DNA of 64,000 nucleotides from Nymphaea colorata (lineage: Eukaryota; Streptophyta; Magnoliopsida; Nymphaeales; Nymphaeaceae): the NCBI RefSeq assembly GCF_008831285.2, contig NC_045140.1, positions 26,432,131 through 26,496,130 of the forward strand, given 5' to 3'. Under the pieces are notes generated by a model. The model was not told the origin of the DNA. It saw only the letters and a list, made by a program, of their open reading frames with translations, and made no database searches. The position numbers were made by a program, and so were the translations under genes. Of this stretch, positions 40,637-47,660 are shown piece by piece. Every line of letters begins with the position of its first letter. Within the stretch, counting starts at the first letter, position 1.

Positions 40637-43600
40637 TCGTCAGTCTGATTACATCAACTAAAAAGAATCGTACATCCAAGTGAAAACTAGAAAAGATGCA
40701 CTATGAGTGAGAGATTAAGCAATGCGTCAAGGTGATTTGTTTCAATCGTCCTTAGATTACAAATAGAAAACATAATTGCTAACCCACAATACAAAAGCAC
40801 TTTCCGAGGACGACCAAAAGCATCTAAAAATGCAACTACTTTAAGGGGGCGCACGCAAATGCAGAAACAACTGTCGTTTCATGCAGACCAGACAATCAAT
40901 TGATCAAATCAAAATTACCCCACCAAAGATCATAAGCTCCTCTTCCTGAGGCGAAGATCAAGAGAGTACATGGGCAAAATTCATGGAACGAAAATTGGAC
41001 AAGGAATTTAACAGAAATGACATCAGATAATCTCATCTGCAACAAACAAAATTAATTTAGCAACGACGTGGAATGAAAAATCGAACATTATAAAATCAGT
41101 TTAACCATAAGTTAAGAATTATCGCTGTGTCTCTTAATGAATCATCGGTACTATAAAATCTGTCAATAGCAAAATTCTGGTCATTGTGACATTTCTACGG
41201 TAGTTGGAGGTCTGTTGTTAAATTATAATAATGGAAATATAATAAACAATACGATGCGAATACCAAGAGTAATCGTAGCTGATCATCTTAATACAACAAG
41301 AACCTTTTAGATTAAACTAGGAAGAGACTAATGTTAGTAAAGTTAATGGAAACAAACTCAAACTTGTGAGTACTACCTGGCAAGGTGAGTCTTCAACAAA
41401 GTACTATAGAGAGGTCGCCAAGGAACTTTCAAGGTCAGACTCTTCTTGTATTTCTTCAGCAGTCTGATCAGAATATTTCCCCATCTAACCTACATTGGCA
41501 TTTAAAAAAGGTATTGTGACAAACAAAATATGGCTTTACAGAAAAACACAACCTATGACCTATCCATATTGAAGTTTCATGCCCCACGTAAAAGAGAAAG
41601 AAAACGCATAAAGCAGGTACTTCCATGGGAGAAGACGCATTTGTCGTGTGCATGTATGCTGTTTTGCCGTTGGCCTTACATCTCGATAAGTTTCATTACG
41701 GGAAATATTCTTTGAACCTATGGAAGTTCGAAAGTTTTTTTTCCTTCATTTTTTTCCTTTTTTATTTTTTTAGGTTTGTTGAGTTTTTTCTGAATTTTTC
41801 ACCTTTTGTGTTCTATTTTTATTGGTAGATATAGTTTTAACGAGTCCAGTTCACAAATAATATCGAGCTCCGATTTGCTGAATCTTTTTGCTAATAGGCT
41901 TGATTATAAACCAACTTTGTCAACAATAGTATTTATATAGTTTCCCCACCTTACACTCGAAGATTTAGTAGTAGCCTTGAATTTTATGGACCTTCAATGG
42001 GTATAGAAGTGGCCGATTCAATATAATCTACAGTTCTTTGACCCCCTTAATTGCGACGTGAATCGAATTGAGTGCGGCCGATGTGATTAAAATCGAGTCT
42101 GGGACCCATCCGAGCGCCTAGAAAGTAAAAAGGAAAAACTTTACCTGGACAAAAAGCTTGTCATGTGAACGAAGAAATATATCAAAGCCAATTTCTATCA
42201 GAGCCTTCACGTCTTCCAATAAAATCTCGCTTCTTGCTTCCAGGTAACTGCAAGAAACCGACAAATTGGTCCTCACTGATCTGATATTACCGGTAACTCA
42301 TTTTACATGCATTCAGCAACACAGAACAACAGAAAATTGACTTCCGAAAAGGAACATTTCACGAAAACGTTCTCGTTTCAGATTCGCTGAAAAGCCAGTT
42401 CAATTAGCAAACCCAACTAAGATAAAGAAATGATACACACATGCTTGAAAATAGTAGCCGAGAGGTAACCTTGCTTCTGCAGATCTGCATTTCTGAAAAA
42501 GTTTTGTCTGACCAGTTCAGGGTGTACTGATCGACCCCGTCCAGGTAAACATCACTTCAGGGCGTACTGGATGATGCAAAGCTTCACCGGCATACACTCC
42601 TCAATGAGTCAATCGGACGGGGTAAAATATTTTCACTCACCCTACATAGAAAAATATTCTTGCATTTCTTTTTATCCCATCAGAAGCCCCTACGACTAAA
42701 TATGCAGCCAACTTTCTTATTCGCCAGAAGGTTTCTGATTATTTGAACAGCACCAATCCGCGCGCGTCAAGATTTTGCATCAACATTACAAAAGTAAACG
42801 CTATCAACATAGCAAAGTAAGGGAACTACTCCACGTAACTTGCTTCACCTATGCAACCCACCCAACTCACAACGTTTTTCACTTGAATAATCCCTCGGTC
42901 GAGTTTCAGGAGACTATTTTGAGGTCATGTTTACCAAGTTTGAGCCAAGGGAAATGCCCCAAGTATGGCTCCCTGCAAGGCTGTAGCCTGGGGACGTGAC
43001 TTCCCATCCACACGTAAAAACAGGGAAAAAAAAGTTGGAAATACGAGACAGGAGTGGAACTTCATTTTCAGATTTCTGATAAGCATCTTGTGATGATTAA
43101 TCTCTTCCTCAATGGCTTGTTCCAAGTTTTTGGATTGTTGTAATTCACTTGAAGGTCTTAACGTACCATGATAGATGAAAAGACCATGTGCAATGGTAGC
43201 TGTGGAAACTGAAAACAGCCTAGCATCTCCCAGAACTTGGTCGACCAGAGTGACATTGGAGAGGATTATGGTGCAATAGCTTTTCGGTACGTGAGGCCCA
43301 TATTTTTTAGGGAGAGACGGACTCTAGTCGAAAGAGGTGACCCAGGATTATGGAGCCAGGACAATCCATGACACTCCAGCACAATTGCATTTTTCTCTTT
43401 GAAGGGAGAATGAAACATGATGAGTTAAAGACGATGCCTTTACAGCTAAACCTGCCACGAATTCCAGATCTTGACTATCTGATGACAGAAATGTGGGCCA
43501 GATCATAGTCATAAATCGCGTTACTGGGAAACCTAGGCATGTATATCCATGAAGCTTTTGGTGTTCCCCTTGAAATTTAAAAGTGGCATATATGTGCTAT

Positions 43601-44162
43601 GTAAATATAAAGAAAAAGAAACGTGTCATATCAACTAATTATCCAATACATTTCTGATAACTTTAAACTTGGTTATCTTTAGAGGTGATGTTGGATAGCT
43701 AGAGTCATCCTTCACTTATATATAAGAAAATCTTAGGGACATCAAATCTAGGCCATCGAATTCTAAATCTGAATTGCCTATTTTTCCCATCTTTTTCTCA
43801 TTCTCTCTCTTTCCCTCTCACACTCTCTCTCATCTTCTCAGGGGAGGCCGACGGCTCGTCTTCCGGCGTCTCACTTTCATCTCTCTCACATTTTGAAGAC
43901 AGGAGCCCCGCTGGCTCCTGCCCCGTCACGACGCCACTAGGCGGGTCCGCCAGCGATGGAGGGGAGGAGAACCAGCGGCTCCCCCAGCCATCGCCGGTGG
44001 CACCAGTGCCCTTTGGCGGCATCGATGCAGTCCGGCCAGCCTGCCGCCGGCCGCCAAAGGTGGCTTTCTTGAGAGAGAGAGAGAAGACAGAGAGGAAGGA
44101 AGAGAAAAAGAGGGAGAAAGTTGAACAAACTTGAGCCATCTATCTAAGATGGATGGTTCACA

Positions 44163-44209
<47 letters not shown>

Positions 44210-45026
44210 CAGAAAGAGAATTTCATGCTAAGATGATTTCTAACGAAGCAAAATTAATATCAAGAAAGAAAAAAAATCTTTTTTTTGTGACACATGGCTA
44301 ATAGACACCCACATACGTATATATATTGAAAGCCTAGACGGATACTGTATTAGCAGTTATCAAAATTATAAATGCGAGCCTACGCAAGTCCAAACGTTAG
44401 ACTACGTATGTTTTTACTCATCTTGCCTAAAAGAATGAATTAGCTCATGTGCATCTCATTTTCTTGACAACCAGAATATTAGTGAGCCTTCTTTTACGAA
44501 CCCAACAGCGAAAAAGATTCTTCTATTGTTTTGCCAGCCCTGGCATCGGGCCGGGTCAGGCTGTCTCGGCCCGAAAAAAGTGACAAAAGATAAGCCTGGG
44601 CCAACTCGAAACCCGGCCCATTTTTAACCGGACCAGGTCAGGCCAAGCCGATGAAGTATCCGGCCTCGAGCTTAAGATTATTGAGATTATGCCTGAGGCC
44701 AGATTATTGAGATTATGCCTGAGGCCCGCCCGGCCTGATTGCTGCTGCCATGAGCTCTGCTTTTCCCTGCTGCCGTGAAGGGTTTCACTCAGCAACCTTT
44801 CAAGCTTTTCCCCCTTGTTTTTCAGTCGTTCTTTCCTCCCTTGATTTTCATCTTCTTTTGGAAGCTATTAAGCGAACACCCACTAAAATTTGCCGTGGAG
44901 ATTAACAGAGACCTAGAGGATTTCAACAAGAAGAGTACTCGCTTAGACAGCATGGTTGACGAATACAAGTGCCGGCTAGCGGTTGAGAGTGAAACTCACT
45001 GCCATTAGAAGGAAAAGAGACATACA

Positions 45027-45058
<32 letters not shown>

Positions 45059-47600
45059 GCTTTTCTTTTCTTGGTTTTTTTTCCCTTTTCTTGGTTGCTA
45101 GAATGATGGGAGATAGAGGAGAAACTCAAACGAAGAAGCACTCTGTCATCATCATCAGACCCATAGCGCCACGAGAGGAAACAAGAGGGATTGTGCTTGT
45201 ATCCAGCAAATTTCTAAAGGCCCTAACCCTTCCCAACCCTAACCCCAATCCAATCCCAAGAATGTTAGATATGGAACGCCTATCAACCCCTCACAACCAC
45301 AACCGCAGCCGCCGTCATCTCCCCCAACACCGTCAAGCTCACCACAGTCCCAAAATCAACCGCCGCATCCTCTTTGCCAGCCACTTCCCACCACCAACCT
45401 CTGCCGGCTACAACGGACTCAGCACCCGCAACCTCCACTCCGTCTCACTCCCCACGGCGTTCCTTCTCTGCTGCCTTTGACCAAGGATGCCCGGATTTGA
45501 TAACACGAAAAACCCTAAAGTCCTAACTTTGCCAGCCACTTCCCACCACCAACCTCTGCCGGCTACAACGGACTCAGCACCCGCAACCTCCACTCCGTCT
45601 CACTCCCCACGGCGTTCCTTCTCTGCTGCCTTTGACCAAGGATGCCCGGATTTGATAACACGGAAAACCCTAAGTCCTAACATTTATTGCTTTTACTAAG
45701 TCGGGTTTACCGGGCCGTCGATGGTAACACATTCAAGCCTGAGCCCGACCCGTTAAAAGTAACGGGCCGGCCGGGCCCTATAAGATGAGCCCAATAAGGG
45801 TTTTTTTTAGGGCCCGGGCCCAAGCAGGGCCGAGGGTACCCGGCGGCGGCCTGGCCTGGTGTCCAAGCTTAGCTGGCCTAGCAGCAGCAGAATTATACGC
45901 ATTATACGCAGACCTGATCATGAAAGCACTTCCAAGCTAAAGCTTAGTCATGACCGGATCCAAACAGGGACATTTTTACTGGTAGGTCAACGTCACGGTC
46001 CACAGCCCGGTTGAAGCAGAACAGGATCCAGGTTCAGATACAAATGGGTAAGGAGGTTCAATAAGACAAGCCAACTCGAACTCAGTCAGTTAAACTTGAC
46101 TCAAACTCAACTCATTTAATAAATGAATCAAGTTTGAGTTAAAAAATAAATTCCAACTAAGTAAACAAGTCAAATTGGAGATAGGCTTGCTCAGCTCGCT
46201 AAACTCGATTAAGCTCGTTAAGAGAATATGTAAAGAACATTTTGCATTATCATCGCAACAAACAAATAGTTCCCAGTGGCTTCCCTCCTTGGCTAGCAAG
46301 GGTCAGACTTTGGAGTTCAAACCTGTTCGTTACCACTCATATTGAAGACGATAATTTTTAATAAATTTAATAAAAGGTTCGGGTAACTTAAGCCAAATCT
46401 CTGTTCCAGTTTAATCAAGCCAAATTGAGCCAAGTTCCAAACTTTTGAAGCTCGAGCTAGTGAACTTGAGTTTGAGTCAAGTTCGACTCTTTGACGCTCA
46501 AGCCGAGTTCCAGCTGGCTCAGCTACAAATGAGGGAACAACAAGCGTCCGCAATTAAAAACAAATTTTCTTATAATTCTTATTGAAAGTGTAAATCTAAT
46601 ACTTTGGAATTGAGAAAGTTTTGGTCGAGGCACTTTTTGGATCTTGTCCGCCGACCGATTTCATTAAGCATATTTGGATCCAGCTCGGATCGCATCCATT
46701 CATACCAGACCCGTTAAGCATCGGACAAGGAATTTATTTCGCAATCTATAGTTCTACGACGAAAATTTCAACTCCTCTAGCAAATACAACCAAAAGCAAA
46801 AAAATAAAAGCTCAGAAACACCTCGAATTCCCAATTGATTAATGATGTACTATGCTTATTCCTTACAAAACTGCAACGGCTAAGAGAGAAGGAATCAAGA
46901 AAAGAGTCCAACGCAACGGGAAACCCGGTAGCGTCTTCTCACCGCCGTAATTGGACCGTAGGTACGGTAGGCAAAGTCCTGGACAGTCAGGCCCTCCTCT
47001 CTTCTTGATTGTTTTCTGTTGAAAACCGTCAAGAAGAGAGGGGAGGGCCATACCTACGTTCCAATTCCGGCGGTGAGAAGAGAGGGACAAAAAGGTTTTC
47101 CACGTAATAAATCAACAAAAGAAAGGGATGAAAAAGGACAGACAGGAAAAGATGATGAAGGAAAACAATTCACGGAATCAAGATCAAAAATCATTCGTGA
47201 AATCGAAATTCTCCCTTCTTCATTCTCAACGAATCTGAGAACCAGCAATCTTCGTGAAAACCAATAACTCGAAGGCGGAAAGAAATTTTCACGGACCCAA
47301 AGTGATCGCTGCCTTCATCATCATCATCAACGAAACGCGAAGTTCTCGAACAGCAATAACTCGTAACGCGATAAAACTTTCAAGAATCCACTTAGCGAGA
47401 AGCATCGAAGAAAAGGGAAAGAAGAGCTCGAAAACTTACAGGTCGATTATCGAGATCCATTTCAGGGTAGAATAGACGGAATCCGGGGAATCTGGGAGCC
47501 ATGAGTCCCTCACCGAGCGGACGACGAGACCGAAGGTGCGGGCCTCGTCCTTGCACTTCTCCGCGACAGGAGGAGGAAGCCACGCATTGTAGAGGTGCAT
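2284..47600 (-). CDS. PA200: Proteasome activator PA200 (PSME4/Blm10 family), 30 exons, 3' end outside window
   Basis: PA200 caps the 20S proteasome as a large ring of HEAT-like repeats and opens its gate, in nucleus and cytosol. Exons, 5' to 3': 47600-47440, 42247-42145, 41489-41377, 39643-39521, 38211-38110, 38024-37862, 37324-37208, 36641-36574, 36492-36391, 36290-36074, 34052-33813, 33739-33612, 33480-33363, 33244-33029, 32949-32800, 32681-32605, 32515-32307, 30940-30727, 30657-30575, 30499-30388, 30280-30110, 23124-22956, 22848-22805, 22675-22633, 22550-22405, 22290-22199, 21803-20923, 8999-8754, 8663-8568, 2462-2284. All junctions keep frame, giving 1627 codons. The start MHLYNAWLPPPVA matches plant PA200 as I recall it. 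Arabidopsis PA200 is about 1.8 thousand residues, so roughly 180 residues with the C-terminal DUF3437 region lie left of the window. No premature stop was seen, so the gene looks functional despite intron insertions. Identification rests on remembered homology, not on a search. Confidence 0.93.
2478..2932 (+). repeat. 5' LTR of copia D
   Basis: The repeat is 455 bases, starts TGTTAGATTATATG and ends GTTTAACA, with the primer site five bases downstream. It carries the uninterrupted version of the site (AATCTGATGTATATACC, about 2590) that in the 3' LTR is split by a MITE. Its left edge is 15 bases from PA200 exon 30. Confidence 0.85.
4683..5146. mobile_element. hAT-like MITE 1 in copia D
   Basis: This 464-base element has ends CTATGTCACATAGGTACGGG and, on the other strand, CTAAGTCACATGGGTAC. 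It is flanked by a perfect 8-base duplication CAACTAAA (4675-4682 and 5147-5154). Subterminal GGTACGGGTAC-type repeats lie inside the left end. It has no coding capacity. The 8-base duplication and subterminal repeats point to the hAT superfamily. Confidence 0.85.
6184..6386. mobile_element. hAT-like MITE 2 in copia D
   Basis: This 203-base element has ends CTATGTCACATGGGTGCGG and, on the other strand, CTAAGTCACATGGGTGCACC. It is flanked by a perfect 8-base duplication GAAAAAGG (6176-6183 and 6387-6394). Subterminal GGTGCGGGTGCGG repeats lie at both ends. It interrupts the RT region of copia D. Confidence 0.87.
7547..8394 (+). repeat. 3' LTR of copia D, split by a MITE
   Basis: The repeat follows a purine-rich tract (AAAGTTGGAGGGAG) and begins TGTTAGCTTATATG. 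Without the 370-base MITE and one 8-base duplication it is about 470 bases, close to the 455-base 5' copy. It ends CGTTTAACA at 8394. Confidence 0.85.
7680..8049. mobile_element. hAT-like MITE 3 in the 3' LTR of copia D
   Basis: This 370-base element has ends CTATGTCACCGTGGTACG and, on the other strand, CTATGTCGCAATGGTACGGG. It is flanked by the 8-base duplication ATCTGATG (7672-7679 and 8050-8057). The 5' LTR preserves the empty site. Subterminal GTACCCGTACC repeats are dense at the right end. Confidence 0.9.
8568..8999 (-). CDS. PA200: PA200 exons 28-29
   Basis: Exon 28 (8999-8754) encodes VREAIGVTLSVLCSNMALFI through ETRWMET, and exon 29 (8663-8568) encodes LFHFVISSFKSGRSPFLFNI through ISLQ. 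Both are phase 0 at both ends. They lie between the two largest insertion-bearing introns of the gene. Confidence 0.92.
9971..10224 (-). repeat. 3' LTR of copia A
   Basis: The repeat is 254 bases and begins TGTAGAAACACG on the plus strand. Its inner terminal base differs from the canonical TG/CA end seen in the other copy. Confidence 0.9.
10236..13540 (-). pseudogene. Copia A pol remnant (protease, integrase, RT, RNase H)
   Basis: Reading on the minus strand in one frame: the protease motif WIIDSGATHHMTGD near 13530; the pre-integrase zinc region (WHERLGHLPF); integrase aspartates in IHSDVWGP and FRSDNARE; RT with ALYGLKQSPRAWF and YVDDMIVTG; and RNase H with YCDNKLAINLANNP. Stops interrupt the frame at 12605-12607, 11912-11914 and 10391-10393. 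Where elements B and C can be aligned, the first replaces a glutamine codon (CAG to TAG) and the third an arginine codon (to TGA). Both are C-to-T type changes. No functional product is expected. Confidence 0.9.
13560..14672. other. Non-gag segment occupying the gag position of copia A
   Basis: Elements B and C carry about 1 kb of gag between leader and protease. Here the equivalent 1.1 kb has no Gag motifs and no zinc knuckle, and only short open frames on both strands. It includes a GC-rich leader close to 14550-14600. Its origin is not recognised. Confidence 0.6.
14686..14939 (-). repeat. 5' LTR of copia A
   Basis: The repeat is 254 bases, directly abuts the primer site and ends ACACGTCAACA at the outer edge beside the AAAGG duplication. 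Confidence 0.9.
15342..15626 (-). repeat. 3' LTR of copia B
   Basis: The repeat is 285 bases, plus-strand start TGTAGAAACACGAACC, ending CATATTCTAACA. The gag-pol stop codon falls at its inner edge (15621-15623). Confidence 0.92.
15621..19930 (-). pseudogene. Copia B gag-pol polyprotein with one -1 frameshift
   Basis: The likely start is the ATG at 19930 (MAEAMGTQKDAVLD); the open frame extends upstream into a repetitive GC-rich leader. The order is Gag with IRLTKDNYLSWSAALEIG; a zinc knuckle reading C-x2-C-x4-H-x4-Y (tyrosine for the last cysteine); protease WIVDSGATHHMTGD; integrase VHSDVWGPFG and FRTDNAREYV; RT; and RNase H YCDNKSAINLANNP. At 16959-16961 a G run is one base shorter than in elements A and C, shifting the frame after ARLVAKG. 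RT motif YVDDMIVTG is intact in the second frame. Length without the shift would be about 1436 residues. It could be a sequencing artefact. Confidence 0.92.
20090..20270. repeat. GC-rich tandem repeat in the copia B leader
   Basis: Between primer site and gag start, a unit of roughly 60-70 bases containing GGCAGAGCAGGGCGACGTCA occurs twice, with shorter GGAACAGAGGACGGCGGCGG motifs repeated around it. It stays open in the gag frame, but is probably leader rather than protein. Confidence 0.75.
20353..20638 (-). repeat. 5' LTR of copia B
   Basis: The repeat is 286 bases and nearly identical to the 3' copy. It is followed on the element strand by the primer site, with no spacer. Confidence 0.92.
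20923..21803 (-). CDS. PA200: PA200 exon 27 (largest exon)
   Basis: The exon is 881 bases long and encodes about 294 residues, from CFLKSLRNQVPQTRILAISA to MDYSSSQ. It contains the conserved SWPRTPSWI, KQCVAAEALAGILHSD and CIRYAVTGKG stretches of plant PA200. It is uninterrupted. Its donor opens intron 27 (11.9 kb), the longest seen, which contains copia elements A and B. Confidence 0.95.
22199..23124 (-). CDS. PA200: PA200 exons 22-26
   Basis: Five small exons of 169, 44, 43, 146 and 92 bases encode VAVEALQKMFKRFPSLVVKC, DSKAFSTFLLGVLG, SSHHESLKAQEAIRE, LFDEYNIQYDGASKNP up to the NSLHWR tryptophan, and YSLMANWVLLLLLISSR. The exons are too short to stand out alone. They are supported by exact phase continuity and the order of conserved blocks. 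Confidence 0.88.
23274..23535. mobile_element. Tourist/Harbinger-like MITE in PA200 intron 21
   Basis: This 262-base segment has imperfect inverted ends (GTGGGTGTTTGATTGCC and, on the other strand, GGGGGTTTATGGTTGC). Both ends then continue to a matching TTTAGATC or TTAGATC, and TTA flanks each side (23271-23273, 23536-23538). The TTA duplication and G-rich TGTTTG end are typical of PIF/Harbinger MITEs. It has no coding sequence. Confidence 0.6.
23994..24398 (+). repeat. Probable solo or truncated copia LTR
   Basis: The segment starts near TGTTCTACG and has a TATA-like TTGTATATATAGG, paired TCTAGCTCC motifs like the copia D LTR, and an end CTTGTATCA followed at 24399 by TGGTATCACC, resembling a primer site. 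No partner LTR or coding remnant was found before element C begins at 24513. The left boundary is approximate. Confidence 0.45.
24513..24752 (+). repeat. 5' LTR of copia C
   Basis: The repeat is 240 bases, TGTTGACGGG to TTTGTTTCTACA, and is followed directly by the primer site. Confidence 0.95.
25254..29603 (+). CDS. Copia C gag-pol polyprotein, with two compensating single-base indels
   Basis: The start is the ATG at 25254 (MADSSSSSVNTTLPDVVSA); the span is 4350 bases, about 1449 residues. Gag contains IQLTKENYSRWSAAITMG and an intact zinc knuckle CTHCKKLGHTRDFC (about residue 252). Protease is WIVDSGATHHMTGN (about 343), followed by the HHCC region (WHERLGHLPF), integrase VHSDVWGPSG and FRSDNAREYL, RT ALYGLKQSPRAWF and YVDDMIVTG, and RNase H YCDNKSAINLANNP. 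The frame shifts at a C run (27154-27159) and shifts back at an A run (27415-27422), scrambling about 87 residues of the integrase C-terminal half. Everything else is intact. Homopolymer sequencing error is a fair alternative. Confidence 0.93.
29598..29837 (+). repeat. 3' LTR of copia C
   Basis: The repeat is 240 bases and identical to the 5' LTR as read. The gag-pol stop codon (29601-29603) lies inside its first bases. Confidence 0.95.
30110..30940 (-). CDS. PA200: PA200 exons 18-21
   Basis: The exons encode LEREHLKVLLLRISSSLEGV, RYLLKERPDDSMLLRLVTHI, SMEYERSNNLRDWDLDASII and RPQWVLANKVHMHNTWRSSQ. They match the central Blm10-type region of plant PA200. Exon 19 begins at a tandem CAGCAG acceptor, so two in-frame starts three bases apart are possible. 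Exon 21 ends at a GTAAGT donor, beyond which intron 21 is almost 7 kb because of element C. Confidence 0.9.
30941..32306. other. PA200 intron 17, with an A-rich repeat at 31550-31870
   Basis: The intron contains an A-rich segment with TCTCGGGTATAATACGGCAA and, near its right end, AAAAAACGTGTTTTTTTT. It shares these features with 36730-37085 in intron 7. No open frame of note was found. Confidence 0.55.
32307..36290 (-). CDS. PA200: PA200 exons 10-17
   Basis: Exon 10 encodes NLLKGKNSQISLGKSEQVAF through EPSLMIPSMISRFHLALET. Exon 11 includes SNALLGIDANDPSKTSASIQ. Exon 12 includes SVLDDDGSLANALPSI. Exon 13 encodes NEGAHQSLSSSGTFLLSD and ends at a GC donor. Exon 14 encodes ALEKISKFLRTNILPG. Exon 15 encodes SMLPPALEIATEYHL. 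Exon 16 encodes VNLAGDTLLCLLLRSL and exon 17 CFSCHPVAGAMEEWVS. The 79-base intron 14 must use the acceptor before SMLPP: a nearer-looking CAG at 32988-32990 would break the frame. Confidence 0.9.
34130..35750 (+). mobile_element. Broken copia remnant with duplicated RNase H/LTR segment, PA200 intron 10
   Basis: LTR-like sequence at about 34250-34520 resembles that at 35540-35750 (TATAAAxATAxAGxTTGAxCCTCTC type stretch and TTGTATATGGCTT). Between them a segment of about 420 bases occurs twice (34689-35111 and 35112-35520). Each copy encodes an RNase H C-terminal remnant (EYQLVDFFTKAL) followed by a purine tract and an LTR start (TGTTCTTT). All frames are broken. Confidence 0.75.
35059..35111. 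repeat. AC/GT microsatellite
   Basis: A CA run is followed after ATAATATATGCATAC by a GT run of about 26 bases, so the two runs can pair as an inverted repeat. Confidence 0.85.
36391..42247 (-). CDS. PA200: PA200 exons 2-9 (N-terminal HEAT-like region)
   Basis: The eight exons read in order: YLEARSEILLEDVKALIEIG; VRWGNILIRLLKKYKKSL; NPGAEGWSLREQHF; EPFLDNPWHGSSFEG; YIQTCLDLWVLNPHSEFW; VPVENENGVYPFPLEAP; VYLLKPGGSAQEFFGKLA; FYHPSNDGHWTDVLEAF. Each is bounded by AG and GT and each phase matches its neighbour. The order agrees with plant PA200. Introns here carry tandem repeats (intron 3) and an A-rich repeat (intron 7), but no intact transposon. Confidence 0.9.
36730..37085. repeat. A-rich interspersed repeat in PA200 intron 7
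   Basis: The repeat shares TTGGGTATAATACGGCAAG and repeated AAAACGTGTTTTTT motifs with 31560-31865, so the two look like copies of one A-rich, non-coding family. No clear inverted ends or target duplication could be defined. Confidence 0.5.
40071..40519. repeat. Three tandem copies of a ~150-base unit, PA200 intron 3
   Basis: The units at 40071-40220, 40221-40376 and 40377-40519 share AAACTTCACGAAATCAAATA, the internal TTTTTGTCACT and the end CTTTGAAAAATAAT. Copy 2 has a small insertion (AATTTC) and copy 3 a short deletion. No coding role is seen. Confidence 0.9.
40578..40636. repeat. CT/TA microsatellite
   Basis: A CTCTCT run interrupted by CCCC is followed by a TATATA run. Confidence 0.9.
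44675..44726. repeat. Two tandem 26-base units
   Basis: AGATTATTGAGATTATGCCT plus GAGGCC occurs twice without a gap. Confidence 0.9.
45373..45681. repeat. Tandem duplication of 155 bases
   Basis: Copy 1 (45373-45527) and copy 2 (45528-45681) both run from TTTGCCAGCCACTTCCCACC to GTCCTAAC and differ by about one substitution and one single-base gap. The very high identity indicates a recent event. Confidence 0.93.
46934..47081. repeat. Foldback (inverted repeat) in PA200 intron 1
   Basis: The outer arms TCTTCTCACCGCCG and CGGCGGTGAGAAGA, with further pairing through ACCTACG, enclose inner arms GGCCCTCCTCTCTTCTTGA and TCAAGAAGAGAGGGGAGGGCC around a 20-base loop. The left arm carries about 24 extra bases. 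Arm pairing is long enough for a stable hairpin. Confidence 0.8.
47440..47600 (-). CDS. PA200: PA200 exon 1 (start codon)
   Basis: The exon begins at the ATG whose complement is at 47598-47600 and encodes MHLYNAWLPPPVAEK, then the conserved stretch with SVYSTLKWISIIDL. It ends two bases into a codon at a GTAAGT donor. An internal GTGAGG about 90 bases in could be mistaken for a donor, but reading through it gives the conserved sequence, so no intron is placed there. The leader just upstream is GA-rich. Confidence 0.92.
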
Positions 47601-47660
47601 CCTCTCTCTCTCTCTTTCCCTCTCTCCCTCCCTCCCTCTTCGCAGGAGTCTTCCTACAGT
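47601..47660 (-). promoter_or_regulatory. GA-rich leader of PA200
   Basis: Immediately upstream of the PA200 start codon the transcribed strand has GAGAGA/GGGAGG tracts (plus strand CT runs at 47602-47640). Such tracts are common in plant 5' leaders and core promoters. The transcription start is not determinable from sequence. Confidence 0.35.

Larger units (their letters stand above)
42248..47439. other. PA200 intron 1
   Basis: This 5.2-kb intron holds short repeats, an AT run (44166-44206), a GC-rich segment (43830-44060), a GGCCCG-rich region (44530-45870), a 155-base tandem duplication and a 148-base foldback near exon 1. A plus-strand stretch at 44880-45005 encodes DLEDFNKKSTRLDSMVDEYK. 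I do not recognise it, and it has no supporting splice context. Confidence 0.6.

Noticed and set aside
43798-44139. Minus-strand 113-residue open frame
   Set aside because: Composition-driven frame in GC-rich repetitive DNA. It is antisense-free but has no motif, splice context or homologue known to me.
47508-47514. GTGAGG inside exon 1 as the donor of intron 1
   Set aside because: Reading through it gives the conserved SVYSTLKWISIIDL sequence, and the real donor GTAAGT at 47439 keeps phase with exon 2.
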